A stretch of 39,866 nt of DNA. It comes from Bacteroidota bacterium (GTDB lineage Bacteria; Bacteroidota; Bacteroidia; Chitinophagales; Chitinophagaceae). Under the pieces are notes generated by a model that had not been told where the DNA came from, did not search any database, and was given only the letters and a program-made list of their open reading frames with translations. Below are positions 26,276-33,665 of the stretch, piece by piece. The stretch lies in the NCBI GenBank assembly GCA_029561305.1, contig JAKQJG010000060.1, positions 1 through 39,866 of the forward strand, written 5' to 3'. The first letter of the stretch is position 1. Each line of letters begins with the position of its first letter. The translations under genes were made by a program, and so were the position numbers.

Positions 26276-26695
26276 ATGTTACAACCAAAAAGATCAAAAC
26301 ATAGGAAAGCTCAGAAAGGCCGTATCAGGGAAGTGGCTAAAAGAGGAACTACTATTTCATTCGGTTCATTCGCTTTAAAAGCATTGGAACCAATCTGGTT
26401 AACCAACAGGCAGATTGAAAGTGCCCGTCAGGCAATGACCCGTCACATGAAAAGAGAAGGTAATGTTTGGATCAGGATTTTTCCTGACAAGCCAATTACC
26501 AAAAAGCCGGCTGAAGTAAGGATGGGTAAAGGTAAAGGTAACCCTGAGTACTGGGCAGCAGTTGTGGAACCAGGCCGTATCCTTTTTGAAGCCGATGGTG
26601 TTTCTGTACAGGTTGCAAAAGAAGCGTTTGAACTGGCAGCACAAAAACTCCCCATTGCAACAAAGTTTGTTGTAAGAAGAGATTACCAGGCGTAA
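26276..26695 (+). CDS. rplP: 50S ribosomal protein L16
   Basis: A 139-residue protein at the A-site/P-site region of the large subunit. It begins [16 protein letters not shown] and carries [26 protein letters not shown], the [19 protein letters not shown] loop and the closing KFVVRRD. Length is normal. Octamer-type periodic repeats lie on both sides. Confidence 0.98.
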   Translation: MLQPKRSKHRKAQKGRIREVAKRGTTISFGSFALKALEPIWLTNRQIESARQAMTRHMKREGNVWIRIFPDKPITKKPAEVRMGKGKGNPEYWAAVVEPGRILFEADGVSVQVAKEAFELAAQKLPIATKFVVRRDYQA

Positions 26696-26700
26696 AATAA

Positions 26701-26786
26701 AATTTGAAGATTAACCGGTTTGAAAATTTGAAAATGAAGTGCCACATATAATCAGCACATCATCAAATCATCAAATCATCAAATTA
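26701..26786 (+). repeat. Periodic inverted repeat 6 (8-base units), rplP-rpmC gap
   Basis: Left units start at 26701, 26709, 26717, 26725 and 26733 (AATTTGAA type). Right units ACATCATC (26757) and AAATCATC (26765 and 26773) end in AAATTA. It ends five bases before the rpmC ATG. Confidence 0.85.
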
Positions 26787-26791
26787 ATAAA

Positions 26792-27007
26792 ATGGCAAAT
26801 AATAGTAAAGATTTTTTAGCAAGCGTAAAAGGGTTATCAGCGGATGACCTGAAAGCTAAAATCACTGAAGATGAACTGAGGTTAAGAAAATTATCTTTTG
26901 CTCACAGCGTAACACCTGTTGAGAACCCAATGACCATCCGTGCACTACGTAAAGATATTGCCCGTTTAAAAACAGTATTAAGAAGTAAAGAACTCGGTTT
27001 AGCATAA
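26792..27007 (+). CDS. rpmC: 50S ribosomal protein L29
   Basis: A 71-residue two-helix protein near the tunnel exit and L23. The family signature is seen in [49 protein letters not shown] (quoted in part: [14 protein letters not shown]). The N-terminal extension [14 protein letters not shown] is slightly longer than in E. coli. It is followed after only 19 bases by rpsQ, one of the few normal-size gaps here. Confidence 0.96.
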   Translation: MANNSKDFLASVKGLSADDLKAKITEDELRLRKLSFAHSVTPVENPMTIRALRKDIARLKTVLRSKELGLA

Positions 27008-27026
27008 ACCAATAAATTTTGCAATA

Positions 27027-27302
27027 ATGAGCGAAGTAACAAACACAGTTGACAGAAATTTACGTAAGACCAGGATTGGTGTAGTATCCAGCAACAAAAT
27101 GGACAAAACAATCACGGTGAATGTAGAAAGGAAAATTAAGCATCCGTTATATGGTAAGTTCCTTAAAAAGACTACAAAATTTCATGCTCATGACGAAAAG
27201 AATGAGTGCAGCATTGGTGATACCGTAAAGATCATGGAGACACGTCCTTTAAGCAAAACAAAACGCTGGAGGCTGGTGGAAGTAGTTGAGAAAGTGAAAT
27301 AA
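27027..27302 (+). CDS. rpsQ: 30S ribosomal protein S17
   Basis: A 91-residue OB-fold primary rRNA-binding protein. It has [20 protein letters not shown], then [20 protein letters not shown] and the closing [17 protein letters not shown] short acidic N-terminus (MSEVTNTVD) precedes the core. A periodic inverted repeat built on AGCT follows. Confidence 0.98.
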   Translation: MSEVTNTVDRNLRKTRIGVVSSNKMDKTITVNVERKIKHPLYGKFLKKTTKFHAHDEKNECSIGDTVKIMETRPLSKTKRWRLVEVVEKVK

Positions 27303-27306
27303 GAAT

Positions 27307-27402
27307 AGCTATGAGCTCTTAGCCAAAAAGCTGTGAGCCATACAATACTACAACAATAAAAGTTTTTAATTGCTCGAAGCTAGTAGCCGACAGCTCAAAG
27401 CC
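27307..27402 (+). repeat. Periodic inverted repeat 7 (7-base units, AGCT/GCTC word), rpsQ-rplN gap
   Basis: Left units begin at 27307, 27314, 27321, 27329 and 27336 (AGCTATG, AGCCAAA and similar). Right units begin exactly every seven bases at 27372, 27379, 27386, 27393 and 27400 (GCTCGAA and similar). TGAGCT, GC and GAGC blocks pair in order between the arms. It ends seven bases before rplN. Confidence 0.8.
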
Positions 27403-27409
27403 AAATAAA

Positions 27410-27778
27410 ATGATTCAGCAAGAAAGCAGATTAAACGTGGCAGACAATAGCGGTGCAAAGGAAGTATTGTGTATCCGTGTGTTGGGTAACTCTGGCCAGG
27501 ATTATGCAAGGATAGGTGATAAAATTGTTGTTACAGTTAAGGATGCAATGCCTGCAGGTGGTATCAAAAAGGGTACTGTTAGTAAGGCTGTAATTGTAAG
27601 AACAACCAACAAACTGCGCCGTAAAGATGGTTCTTACATTCGCTTTGATGACAATGCTGTGGTGTTGTTGAACAATTCTGATGAACCAAGAGGCACACGT
27701 ATTTTTGGGCCGGTTGCCAGGGAATTGAGGGATAAAGGTTATATGAAGATCATATCGCTGGCTCCGGAAGTGCTGTAA
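27410..27778 (+). CDS. rplN: 50S ribosomal protein L14
   Basis: A 122-residue protein at the subunit interface (bridge B8, RsfS site). It begins [19 protein letters not shown] and contains [25 protein letters not shown] and the closing [23 protein letters not shown] segment. Length is exactly the bacterial norm. Periodic repeats flank it: the AGCT type upstream and the octamer type downstream. Confidence 0.98.
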   Translation: MIQQESRLNVADNSGAKEVLCIRVLGNSGQDYARIGDKIVVTVKDAMPAGGIKKGTVSKAVIVRTTNKLRRKDGSYIRFDDNAVVLLNNSDEPRGTRIFGPVARELRDKGYMKIISLAPEVL

Positions 27779-27783
27779 AGCAA

Positions 27784-27876
27784 ATGATAAAATGAGAAAA
27801 TGGCTCAATGTGAAAATGAATAATCACTGCGGCTGACAAAATTTTCAAATTTTCCAATTGAGGAATTTTCAAATTA
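27784..27876 (+). repeat. Periodic inverted repeat 8 (8-base units), rplN-rplX gap
   Basis: Left units start at 27784, 27792, 27800, 27808 and 27816 (ATGAGAAA type, with ATGGCTCA at 27800). Right units start at 27841, 27849, 27857 and 27865 (ATTTTCAA type, with ATTGAGGA at 27857), ending ATTA. The deviant unit is matched in both arms (GCTCA against TGAGG). It ends seven bases before rplX. Confidence 0.87.
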
Positions 27877-27883
27877 ATAAAAA

Positions 27884-28222
27884 ATGAGTACAAGATTCAA
27901 ACCAAAGTTTAACATTAAGAAAGGCGATAACGTTGTTGTTATCACCGGTGAAGATAAAGATTTAAAAAAGCCACGGAAGGTGCTGGAAGTGATCCTTGAA
28001 AAAAAGCGTGTGCTGGTGGAAGGTGTTAACATCGTTACCAAACATACAAAGCCAACATCTCAGAATACGAAAGGAGGAATTGTAAAAGTTGAAGCTCCTA
28101 TCGCTATTTCAAACGTAATGTTATGGGATGCAAAAGCGGGTGCAGCTACAAAAGTTAAACGTACCAGGGAAAACGGAAAATTAGTTAGAGTATCTAAAAA
28201 ATCAGGGGAGGCCATAAAATAA
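27884..28222 (+). CDS. rplX: 50S ribosomal protein L24
   Basis: A 112-residue assembly initiator of the large subunit. The KOW motif is [24 protein letters not shown], followed by [17 protein letters not shown] and [17 protein letters not shown]. The stop codon shares one base with the rplE start (TAATG), showing translational coupling and an uninterrupted gap. Confidence 0.98.
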   Translation: MSTRFKPKFNIKKGDNVVVITGEDKDLKKPRKVLEVILEKKRVLVEGVNIVTKHTKPTSQNTKGGIVKVEAPIAISNVMLWDAKAGAATKVKRTRENGKLVRVSKKSGEAIK

Positions 28223-28788
28223 TGAGCAACACAAAATACACTCCGAGATTAGCAGACAAGTACACTAAAGAAGTGATACCTGCTTTAATGAAGAAGTTTG
28301 GTTATAAAACTATAATGCAAGCTCCTAAACTGACAAAGATTTGCTTGAACCGTGGCGTTAACGGCGCTGTGGCCGACAAAAAACTGGTTGACATTGCTGT
28401 AGAAGAATTAAGCAATATCACCGGTCAAAAGGCTATCGCAACAATGAGTAAGAAAGATATTTCAAACTTCAAGTTGCGTAAGAACATGCCAATCGGTGCA
28501 AAAGTTACATTGCGTGGTGTTAAGATGTATGAATTTCTTGACAGGTTCGTATCTGTTTCTTTGCCACGTGTACGCGATTTCAAAGGTGTGAATGACAAGG
28601 CATTTGATGGCCGTGGCAACTACACACTGGGTATCACTGAGCAGATCATTTTCCCTGAAATTGATATTGATAAAGTAAACAAGATCACGGGTATGGATAT
28701 CACTTTTGTAACAACAGCCACTACCAATGAAGAAGCGTTTGAGTTGTTGAAAGAACTGGGTATGCCTTTTAAAAACGTTAAAAAATAA
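28222..28788 (+). CDS. rplE: 50S ribosomal protein L5
   Basis: A 188-residue 5S rRNA-binding protein contacting P-site tRNA. Key blocks are [19 protein letters not shown], the [17 protein letters not shown] loop, [20 protein letters not shown] and [20 protein letters not shown]. The start overlaps the rplX stop by one base. A short ACGAATT-type periodic repeat follows. Confidence 0.98.
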   Translation: MSNTKYTPRLADKYTKEVIPALMKKFGYKTIMQAPKLTKICLNRGVNGAVADKKLVDIAVEELSNITGQKAIATMSKKDISNFKLRKNMPIGAKVTLRGVKMYEFLDRFVSVSLPRVRDFKGVNDKAFDGRGNYTLGITEQIIFPEIDIDKVNKITGMDITFVTTATTNEEAFELLKELGMPFKNVKK

Positions 28789-28789
28789 G

Positions 28790-28848
28790 TACGAATAAAG
28801 AATGACGATTGACGAATGCAATAATTCGTAACTCGTACTTCGTAAATC
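28790..28848 (+). repeat. Periodic inverted repeat 9 (7-base units, ACGAAT/ATTCGT word), rplE-rpsN gap
   Basis: Left units start at 28790, 28797, 28804 and 28811 (TACGAAT, GACGAAT). Right units start at 28824, 28831 and 28838 (ATTCGTA, ACTCGTA). The arms are plain reverse complements with a loop of about six bases. This is the shortest and cleanest example; it ends ten bases before rpsN. Confidence 0.85.
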
Positions 28849-28858
28849 AAAATTCAAC

Positions 28859-29128
28859 ATGGCAAAAAAATCAATTGAAGCCAGGCAGAGAAAGCGTGAA
28901 GCAATGACCGCTAAATATGCCGATAAAAGGGCGGCGCTTAAAGCAGCAGGTGACTACAGGGCTTTGGACTTGTTACCAAAGAATGCATCACCGGTAAGAT
29001 TAAGAAACCGTTGCATGTTAACCGGGCGTCCACGTGGATACATGAGGCATTTTGGTTTGTCAAGGAACATGTTCCGTGACATGGCTTCTCAGGGTAAAAT
29101 ACCTGGTGTAACCAAAGCAAGCTGGTAA
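28859..29128 (+). CDS. rpsN: 30S ribosomal protein S14 (zinc-free long form)
   Basis: An 89-residue S14 of the long, zinc-independent type. It starts [16 protein letters not shown] and contains [35 protein letters not shown] (only one cysteine, so no CxxC pairs) and ends GVTKASW. It sits in its usual place between rplE and rpsH. A small GC hairpin follows. Confidence 0.98.
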   Translation: MAKKSIEARQRKREAMTAKYADKRAALKAAGDYRALDLLPKNASPVRLRNRCMLTGRPRGYMRHFGLSRNMFRDMASQGKIPGVTKASW

Positions 29129-29136
29129 TGCCCCCA

Positions 29137-29150
29137 TCCCCCGAAGGGGA
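29137..29150 (+). repeat. TCCCC-GAA-GGGGA hairpin in the rpsN-rpsH gap
   Basis: TCCCC and GGGGA arms surround a short CGAA-containing loop, just after the rpsN stop. The sequence resembles a C/G-rich dispersed repeat I associate with Bacteroidota. No T-run follows, so it is not a terminator. Confidence 0.5.
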
Positions 29151-29203
29151 GCAAAGGATATCGCATTGAAATAAATTTTAAACACACTAATTACTACATA
29201 ACA

Positions 29204-29602
29204 ATGGTAACTGATCCTATAGCAGATTTTCTTACAAGAATCCGTAACGCACAGATGGCTAACCACCGTATCGTGGAAATACCAGCTTCTAATCTGAAAA
29301 AGCGTATCACTGAAATTTTGTACGATAAAGGCTACATTCTGAAATATAAATTTGAAGATGACAGCAAACAAGGTCTTATAAAAATAGCTTTGAAATATGA
29401 TGCGGCAACTAAACTGCCTGTAATCCAGAGCCTGGAAAGAGTGAGCCGCCCGGGTTTGCGTACTTATGCAAAGCCAGAGGAATTTAAAAGGGTGAAAAAT
29501 GGTTTGGGCATTGCGATCATCTCTACATCAAAAGGTGTAATGACTGATAAAGAAGCAAAAGCTCAGAACGTAGGTGGCGAGGTGCTGTGCAACATTTACT
29601 AA
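29204..29602 (+). CDS. rpsH: 30S ribosomal protein S8
   Basis: A 132-residue primary 16S rRNA binder; in E. coli it is the repressor of the spc operon. It begins MVTDPIADFLTRIRNAQMA and includes EIPASNLKKRITEIL, VSRPGLRTYAK and the RNA-binding end GIAIISTSKGVMTDKEAKAQNVGGEVLCNIY (conserved STSKGVMTD). No S8-site-like structure was noticed before rplE in this operon. Confidence 0.98.
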   Translation: MVTDPIADFLTRIRNAQMANHRIVEIPASNLKKRITEILYDKGYILKYKFEDDSKQGLIKIALKYDAATKLPVIQSLERVSRPGLRTYAKPEEFKRVKNGLGIAIISTSKGVMTDKEAKAQNVGGEVLCNIY

Positions 29603-29624
29603 AAATTAAGCGGTTTGAAAATTA

Positions 29625-29647
29625 ATCCGCCTGCCTAACCGGCGGAT
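29625..29647 (+). repeat. Hairpin in the rpsH-rplF gap
   Basis: ATCCGCC (29625-29631) pairs perfectly with GGCGGAT (29641-29647) around nine bases. Before it, GGTTTGAAAATTAATC recalls left-arm text of the octamer repeats, so the gap may hold a broken element overprinted by a second repeat type. Confidence 0.5.
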
Positions 29648-29689
29648 GAACACGAACCAGGAATTATAAACAATAAAATAAAAACCGAC

Positions 29690-30244
29690 ATGTCTAGGAT
29701 AGGAAAAAAACCAGTTGAAATCACCAAAGGAGTAACCATCTCTGTAGGTGCCGGCAATGTGGTAACAGTAAAGGGACCTAAGGGTGAGTTAAAGCAAACT
29801 GTTGATAGCGATATTATCATTGAAGTGAAAGAAGGAACTGTTGAGGTAAAGCGTCCGACTGAGCAAATACGTCATAAAGCAATGCATGGTTTATACCGTT
29901 CATTGATCAGCAATATGGTTAAGGGAGTTACTGATGGCTATGAAAAGAAAATGGAACTGGTGGGTGTGGGTTTTAAAGCCTCTAACCAGGGAAATTTATT
30001 GGATCTTGCTTTAGGTTATTCGCACAATATCATTTTTGAAATACCTAAAGAATTAAAAGTGGCTACTTCACAGGAAAAAGGTCAGAATCCAATGATCAGT
30101 CTTGAGAGTGCAGATAAACAATTACTTGGCCAGGTATGTGCCAAACTCCGCAGCTTACGTAAGCCTGAACCGTACAAAGGTAAAGGTGTGAAATTTGCAG
30201 GTGAAGTGTTGAGGAGAAAAGCTGGTAAGGCTGCTGGTAAATAA
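29690..30244 (+). CDS. rplF: 50S ribosomal protein L6
   Basis: A 184-residue protein at the base of the L7/L12 stalk near the sarcin-ricin loop. It begins MSRIGKKPVEITKGV; VTVKGPKGEL, the central MVKGVTDGYEKKMELVGVGFKA segment and the C-terminal RSLRKPEPYKGKGVKFAGEVLRRKAGK block are present. Length is normal. An octamer periodic repeat follows. Confidence 0.98.
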   Translation: MSRIGKKPVEITKGVTISVGAGNVVTVKGPKGELKQTVDSDIIIEVKEGTVEVKRPTEQIRHKAMHGLYRSLISNMVKGVTDGYEKKMELVGVGFKASNQGNLLDLALGYSHNIIFEIPKELKVATSQEKGQNPMISLESADKQLLGQVCAKLRSLRKPEPYKGKGVKFAGEVLRRKAGKAAGK

Positions 30245-30246
30245 TT

Positions 30247-30335
30247 AGTTTGAAGATTTGATAATGTGCCAATTTGGAAATGGCACAGGTTTCGGAAGAA
30301 TTATCAAATGTTCAAATCGTCAAATTTTCAAATTA
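30247..30335 (+). repeat. Periodic inverted repeat 10 (8-base units), rplF-rplR gap
   Basis: Left units start at 30247, 30255, 30263, 30271 and 30279 (AGTTTGAA, AATGTGCC, AATTTGGA, AATGGCAC). Right units start at 30299, 30307, 30315 and 30323 (AATTATCA to AATTTTCA), ending AATTA. GTGCC and GGCAC form an inner stem. About 34 further bases, including a CCGGCAGTATCGGG segment, separate it from rplR. Confidence 0.85.
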
Positions 30336-30369
30336 CTTCCGGCAGTATCGGGAGATAAAATAAAAGAAT

Positions 30370-30723
30370 ATGAATAACAAATCAAGTGCAAGGCAAAAGA
30401 TCAGGTACCGCATCCGCAAAAGAGTTGTAGGTGTATCTGCTAAACCAAGATTAAGTGTTTTTAGAAGTAATACTGATATCTATGCACAATTAATAAATGA
30501 TGAAACAGGTACTACCATTGCATCTGCTTCTTCAAAAGATAAAGATATAAAAGCACAAAAGGGAACAAAATCTGAAACAAGCAAACTGGTTGGTGGAGCT
30601 ATTGCAAGAAAAGCTGTTGACCTGGGTGTTTCGGCTATTGTTTTTGACCGTGGTGGTTATATCTATCATGGCCGTGTGAAAGCATTGGCTGAAGGCGCAA
30701 GAGAAGGTGGTTTACAATTCTAA
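30370..30723 (+). CDS. rplR: 50S ribosomal protein L18
   Basis: A 117-residue 5S rRNA-binding protein. It has the basic N-terminus RQKIRYRIRKRVVGVSAKPRLSVFRSN, then IYAQLINDETGTTIASASSKD and the closing FDRGGYIYHGRVKALAEGAREGGLQF block. The next gene starts after 26 bases with no inserted repeat. Confidence 0.98.
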   Translation: MNNKSSARQKIRYRIRKRVVGVSAKPRLSVFRSNTDIYAQLINDETGTTIASASSKDKDIKAQKGTKSETSKLVGGAIARKAVDLGVSAIVFDRGGYIYHGRVKALAEGAREGGLQF

Positions 30724-30749
30724 TTTTAAATTTCTAATAGGATTATACA

Positions 30750-31268
30750 ATGTTAAAATCAAACGAAACCAAGGTTAGGGCAGGTGAGCTGGAATTAAAA
30801 GAGAAAGTAGTTGCCATCAACCGTGTTGTTAAAACTACCAAAGGCGGACGTGCTTTCAGCTTCTCTGCGTTAGTAGTGGTAGGTAACGGAAATGGTGTGG
30901 TAGGCCAGGGACTGGGCAAGGCTAAAGAGGTGCAGGAAGCCATTACCAAGGGTATTGAAGATGCTAAAAAGAACCTGATAAAAGTTCCTGTCAGGCATGG
31001 TACAATCCCTCACGAACAATGGACAAAGGAAGGTGCTGCAAAAGTGCTCATCAAACCAGCGGCTCATGGTACAGGCGTAATTGCCGGAGGTAGTATGAGA
31101 GCTGTATTGGAAGCGGCGGGTATTACCGACGTTCTGGCCAAAAGTCTGGGTTCTGCTAATCCGCACAACGTGGTAAAAGCAACTGTAAAAGCGTTGGCTA
31201 CTTTACGTGAGCCAATCACTGTGGCTAAAACAAGGCAGATCGGGTTGAAGAAAGTATTTAATGGATAA
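30750..31268 (+). CDS. rpsE: 30S ribosomal protein S5
   Basis: A 172-residue protein at the mRNA entry and decoding region. The double-stranded-RNA-binding-like domain contains [20 protein letters not shown] and [18 protein letters not shown]; the second domain has [19 protein letters not shown] and [14 protein letters not shown]. The GG loop associated with spectinomycin response is intact. A GTTTAA-type periodic repeat follows. Confidence 0.98.
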   Translation: MLKSNETKVRAGELELKEKVVAINRVVKTTKGGRAFSFSALVVVGNGNGVVGQGLGKAKEVQEAITKGIEDAKKNLIKVPVRHGTIPHEQWTKEGAAKVLIKPAAHGTGVIAGGSMRAVLEAAGITDVLAKSLGSANPHNVVKATVKALATLREPITVAKTRQIGLKKVFNG

Positions 31269-31273
31269 TTAAA

Positions 31274-31349
31274 AGTTTAAAGTTTAATGTTTAAAGTTTA
31301 AAGTATTCACTTCTTTACAACCTTAAACCTTGAACCTTAAACCTTAAAC
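31274..31349 (+). repeat. Periodic inverted repeat 11 (7-base units, GTTTAA/TTAAAC word), rpsE-rpmD gap
   Basis: Left units start at 31274, 31281, 31288, 31295 and 31302 (AGTTTAA type). Right units start at 31319, 31326, 31333 and 31340 (AACCTTA type). Register is exact. It uses the same word as element 4, about 6.4 kb away. It ends ten bases before rpmD. Confidence 0.87.
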
Positions 31350-31359
31350 AAAAAAGGTT

Positions 31360-31539
31360 ATGGCAAAGATTAAGATAACACAAGTTAAAAGTGTAATTGA
31401 CAGGCCGGAGCGCCAGAAAAGAACAGTGCTTGCATTGGGTCTTAAAAAGATGAATGCATCGGTGGAAGTGGAAGCTACTCCGCAGATACTGGGTATGGTT
31501 AATAAAGTAAATCACCTGGTGAAGGTGGAGCAAGCCTAA
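31360..31539 (+). CDS. rpmD: 50S ribosomal protein L30
   Basis: A 59-residue protein: [20 protein letters not shown], then the [12 protein letters not shown] signature and the closing [14 protein letters not shown]. It is in its canonical place between rpsE and rplO. Its TAA overlaps the first unit of the following periodic repeat. Easily missed because of its size, but the match to the family is complete from end to end. Confidence 0.97.
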   Translation: MAKIKITQVKSVIDRPERQKRTVLALGLKKMNASVEVEATPQILGMVNKVNHLVKVEQA

Positions 31540-31617
31540 TTTGACAATTTGGAAATGAGCCAATTTGAATATGGCTGAATAATTTCCAAATTATCGAATC
31601 ATCAAATTTTCAAATTA
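31538..31617 (+). repeat. Periodic inverted repeat 12 (8-base units), rpmD-rplO gap
   Basis: Left units start at 31538, 31546, 31554, 31562 and 31570 (AATTTGAC, AATTTGGA, AATGAGCC, AATTTGAA). Right units start at 31581, 31589, 31597 and 31605 (AATTTCCA to AATTTTCA), ending AATTA. The first unit uses two bases of the rpmD stop codon. A separate hairpin, GGGGT-GAT-ACCCC at 31626-31638, stands between it and rplO. Confidence 0.87.
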
Positions 31618-31660
31618 ACAAGCGAGGGGTGATACCCCGTAAGTACAAAATCAATAAACA

Positions 31661-32110
31661 ATGAATCTACATTCTCTACAACCAGCGGCAGGTGCAGTAC
31701 ACAAAGACAAGCGTCTTGGCCGTGGTGAAGCAAGTGGTAAAGGTGGTACATCCACAAAAGGTAATAAAGGTGGTCAAAGCCGTACCGGTTACAAAGTAAA
31801 GGCTGCTTTTGAAGGTGGACAGATGCCATTACAGCGCCGTATTCCAAAGCGTGGATTCAAAAACATCAACCGCATTGATTACAAAGCGATCAATGTTGGC
31901 CAGATCGATCATTTTGCAGAAAAGTATGGCATCACAGAATTTTCTCCTGAAAACTTATACATCCAGGGTTTGATCAGCGGAACAGACAGGATCAAGTTGT
32001 TGGGTAATGGAGAAATTAAAGGAAAATTTGATTTCAAAGTGCACGCCATCAGCGCTAAGGCAAAAGCTGCCATAGAAGCTGCAGGTGGTACTGTTGAGAT
32101 AGTAAAATAA
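31661..32110 (+). CDS. rplO: 50S ribosomal protein L15
   Basis: A 149-residue late-assembly protein. It begins MNLHSLQPAAGAVHKDKRLG and contains the Gly-rich GRGEASGKGGTSTKGNKGGQSR block, the PLQRRIPKRGFKNINR segment, and a final domain with GTVEIVK. Length is normal. Upstream lies a compact hairpin; the secY start follows after a 51-base gap with partial CCTGC/GCAGG symmetry. Confidence 0.98.
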   Translation: MNLHSLQPAAGAVHKDKRLGRGEASGKGGTSTKGNKGGQSRTGYKVKAAFEGGQMPLQRRIPKRGFKNINRIDYKAINVGQIDHFAEKYGITEFSPENLYIQGLISGTDRIKLLGNGEIKGKFDFKVHAISAKAKAAIEAAGGTVEIVK

Positions 32111-32161
32111 TTCCCCGATATTTGCAGACACATTCCTGCTTGCCAGATTTTTGAGGCAGGT

Positions 32162-33538
32162 ATGAAGAGTGTCTTTTTAGTTTTTAAGAAAAAATTTAAA
32201 AATAAATTTGTGAAGAAATTCGTCCAAACGCTGAAGAATATCTGGAGCATTGAGGAGTTACGTAAAAAAATACTGTTTACCCTGCTGCTTATTTTTATCT
32301 ACCGTATCGGGTCTTTCATCATCTTACCTGGTATTGATCCAAATAAATTAACTACACCCGACAGTGCCAAAAGTGGTATTCTTGGTTTGCTGGATGCATT
32401 TGTAGGTGGCGCCTTTTCGAAGGCATCCATATTTGCATTGGGAATTATGCCTTATATCTCTGCTTCTATATTTATGCAGCTGGTCACCATCCTGGTGCCT
32501 TCTATGCAAAAGATACAAAAGGAAGGAGAGAGTGGAAGAAAGAAAATCAACCAGTGGACACGTTATCTTACTGTTATCGTTACTGCTTTCCAGGCCGCCG
32601 CTTATATCGGGTACCTGCATACGCAAAATAAAGATGCACTGATCGAATCATACTCTTACCTTTTCCCCGTATCTACAGTGATCATACTTACGGTGGGTAC
32701 CTTGTTCGTAATGTGGCTGGGTGAAAGGATCACAGACAAAGGGCTTGGTAATGGTACATCCATCATCATCATGATGGGTATTCTTGCCAGGTTGCCTCAA
32801 TCATTTATACAGGAATGGAATTCAAGGTTTGTAAGAGGCGGCGGCGGTTTGCTGATCTTCTTAATTGAAATAGCTTTTTTGGTTGCCATCATCATGGGAT
32901 TGATCATGCTGATACAGGGCACAAGGCGGGTACCGGTGAACTATGCAAAACAAATCGTCGGTAACCGGCAATTTGGCGGCGCAAGGAACTTTTTGCCATT
33001 AAAAGTGAATGCTGCCGGTGTAATGCCGATCATCTTCGCCCAGGCCATCCTGTTTTTGCCAACTATCGTTACCGGTTATACCAATAACGGTTTGGCAAGG
33101 TATTTTACTGATCATACCAATGTAGTATACATGATTGTTTATTCAGTCTGTGTAATTGCATTTACTTTCCTTTATACGGCACTTATCTTTAATCCTAAGC
33201 AGATGGCGGAGGATTTGAAACGTAACAATGGTTTCATACCAGGTGTAAAACCAGGTCAGGATACTGCTGATTATATTGGCACCATCATGGACAGGATCAC
33301 TTTACCCGGAGCGATACTGCTGGCTTTCGTAGGTATATTGCCAGGTATATTCCAGCTGGTATTTGGTACGCAGCAGGATTTTTCAACTTTCTATGGCGGT
33401 ACTTCTTTGCTGATCATGGTAGGTGTAATCCTGGATACGTTGCAGCAAATTGAAACACAGTTGCTGATGCGCCAGTATGATGGTTTGATGAGCAGTGGAA
33501 GAATACAGGGACGACAAACAGTTGCAAGCGGAATGTAA
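32162..33538 (+). CDS. secY: Protein translocase subunit SecY
   Basis: The channel subunit of the Sec translocon, with ten membrane spans. Conserved text includes NIWSIEELRKKILFT before span 1, the FALGIMPYISASIFMQL segment, GIGNGTS-like DKGLGNGTSIIIM, and the cytoplasmic loop QMAEDLKRNNGFIPGVKPG. The ATG at 32162 gives 458 residues with a basic N-terminal extension; GTG at 32210 would give the usual MKKFVQTLKNIWSIEELRKK start, and I regard it as at least equally likely. The gene ends the spc part of the cluster and is followed by two hairpins, one terminator-like. Confidence 0.97.
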   Translation: MKSVFLVFKKKFKNKFVKKFVQTLKNIWSIEELRKKILFTLLLIFIYRIGSFIILPGIDPNKLTTPDSAKSGILGLLDAFVGGAFSKASIFALGIMPYISASIFMQLVTILVPSMQKIQKEGESGRKKINQWTRYLTVIVTAFQAAAYIGYLHTQNKDALIESYSYLFPVSTVIILTVGTLFVMWLGERITDKGLGNGTSIIIMMGILARLPQSFIQEWNSRFVRGGGGLLIFLIEIAFLVAIIMGLIMLIQGTRRVPVNYAKQIVGNRQFGGARNFLPLKVNAAGVMPIIFAQAILFLPTIVTGYTNNGLARYFTDHTNVVYMIVYSVCVIAFTFLYTALIFNPKQMAEDLKRNNGFIPGVKPGQDTADYIGTIMDRITLPGAILLAFVGILPGIFQLVFGTQQDFSTFYGGTSLLIMVGVILDTLQQIETQLLMRQYDGLMSSGRIQGRQTVASGM

Positions 33539-33590
33539 TCCGGCACCGCAGATCAGCGGTGTGTGAGGAATTAACCATATAAATTATCAG

Positions 33591-33620
33591 AACCCTGGCA
33601 CTTACTGTCAGGGTTTATTT
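33591..33620 (+). terminator. Terminator-like hairpin between secY and map
   Basis: AACCCTG (33591-33597) pairs perfectly with CAGGGTT (33609-33615), followed by TATTTTAT. A second small stem CACCGC/GCGGTG lies at 33544-33561. The T-tract is weak, so partial termination is as likely as a full stop. Confidence 0.6.
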
Positions 33621-33665
33621 TATAAAAATAATAATATTGCCCTGTTAACTAACGGGGACGTGGGT

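Noticed and set aside
22399..31617. Periodic repeats read as a CRISPR array
   Set aside because: Units are 7-8 bases with no spacers, arms are inverted, and sites are scattered between genes; none of this fits CRISPR.
22399..31617. Periodic repeats read as rho-independent terminators
   Set aside because: Arms are AT-rich, loops are long, no T-run follows, and termination at twelve places would silence essential downstream genes.
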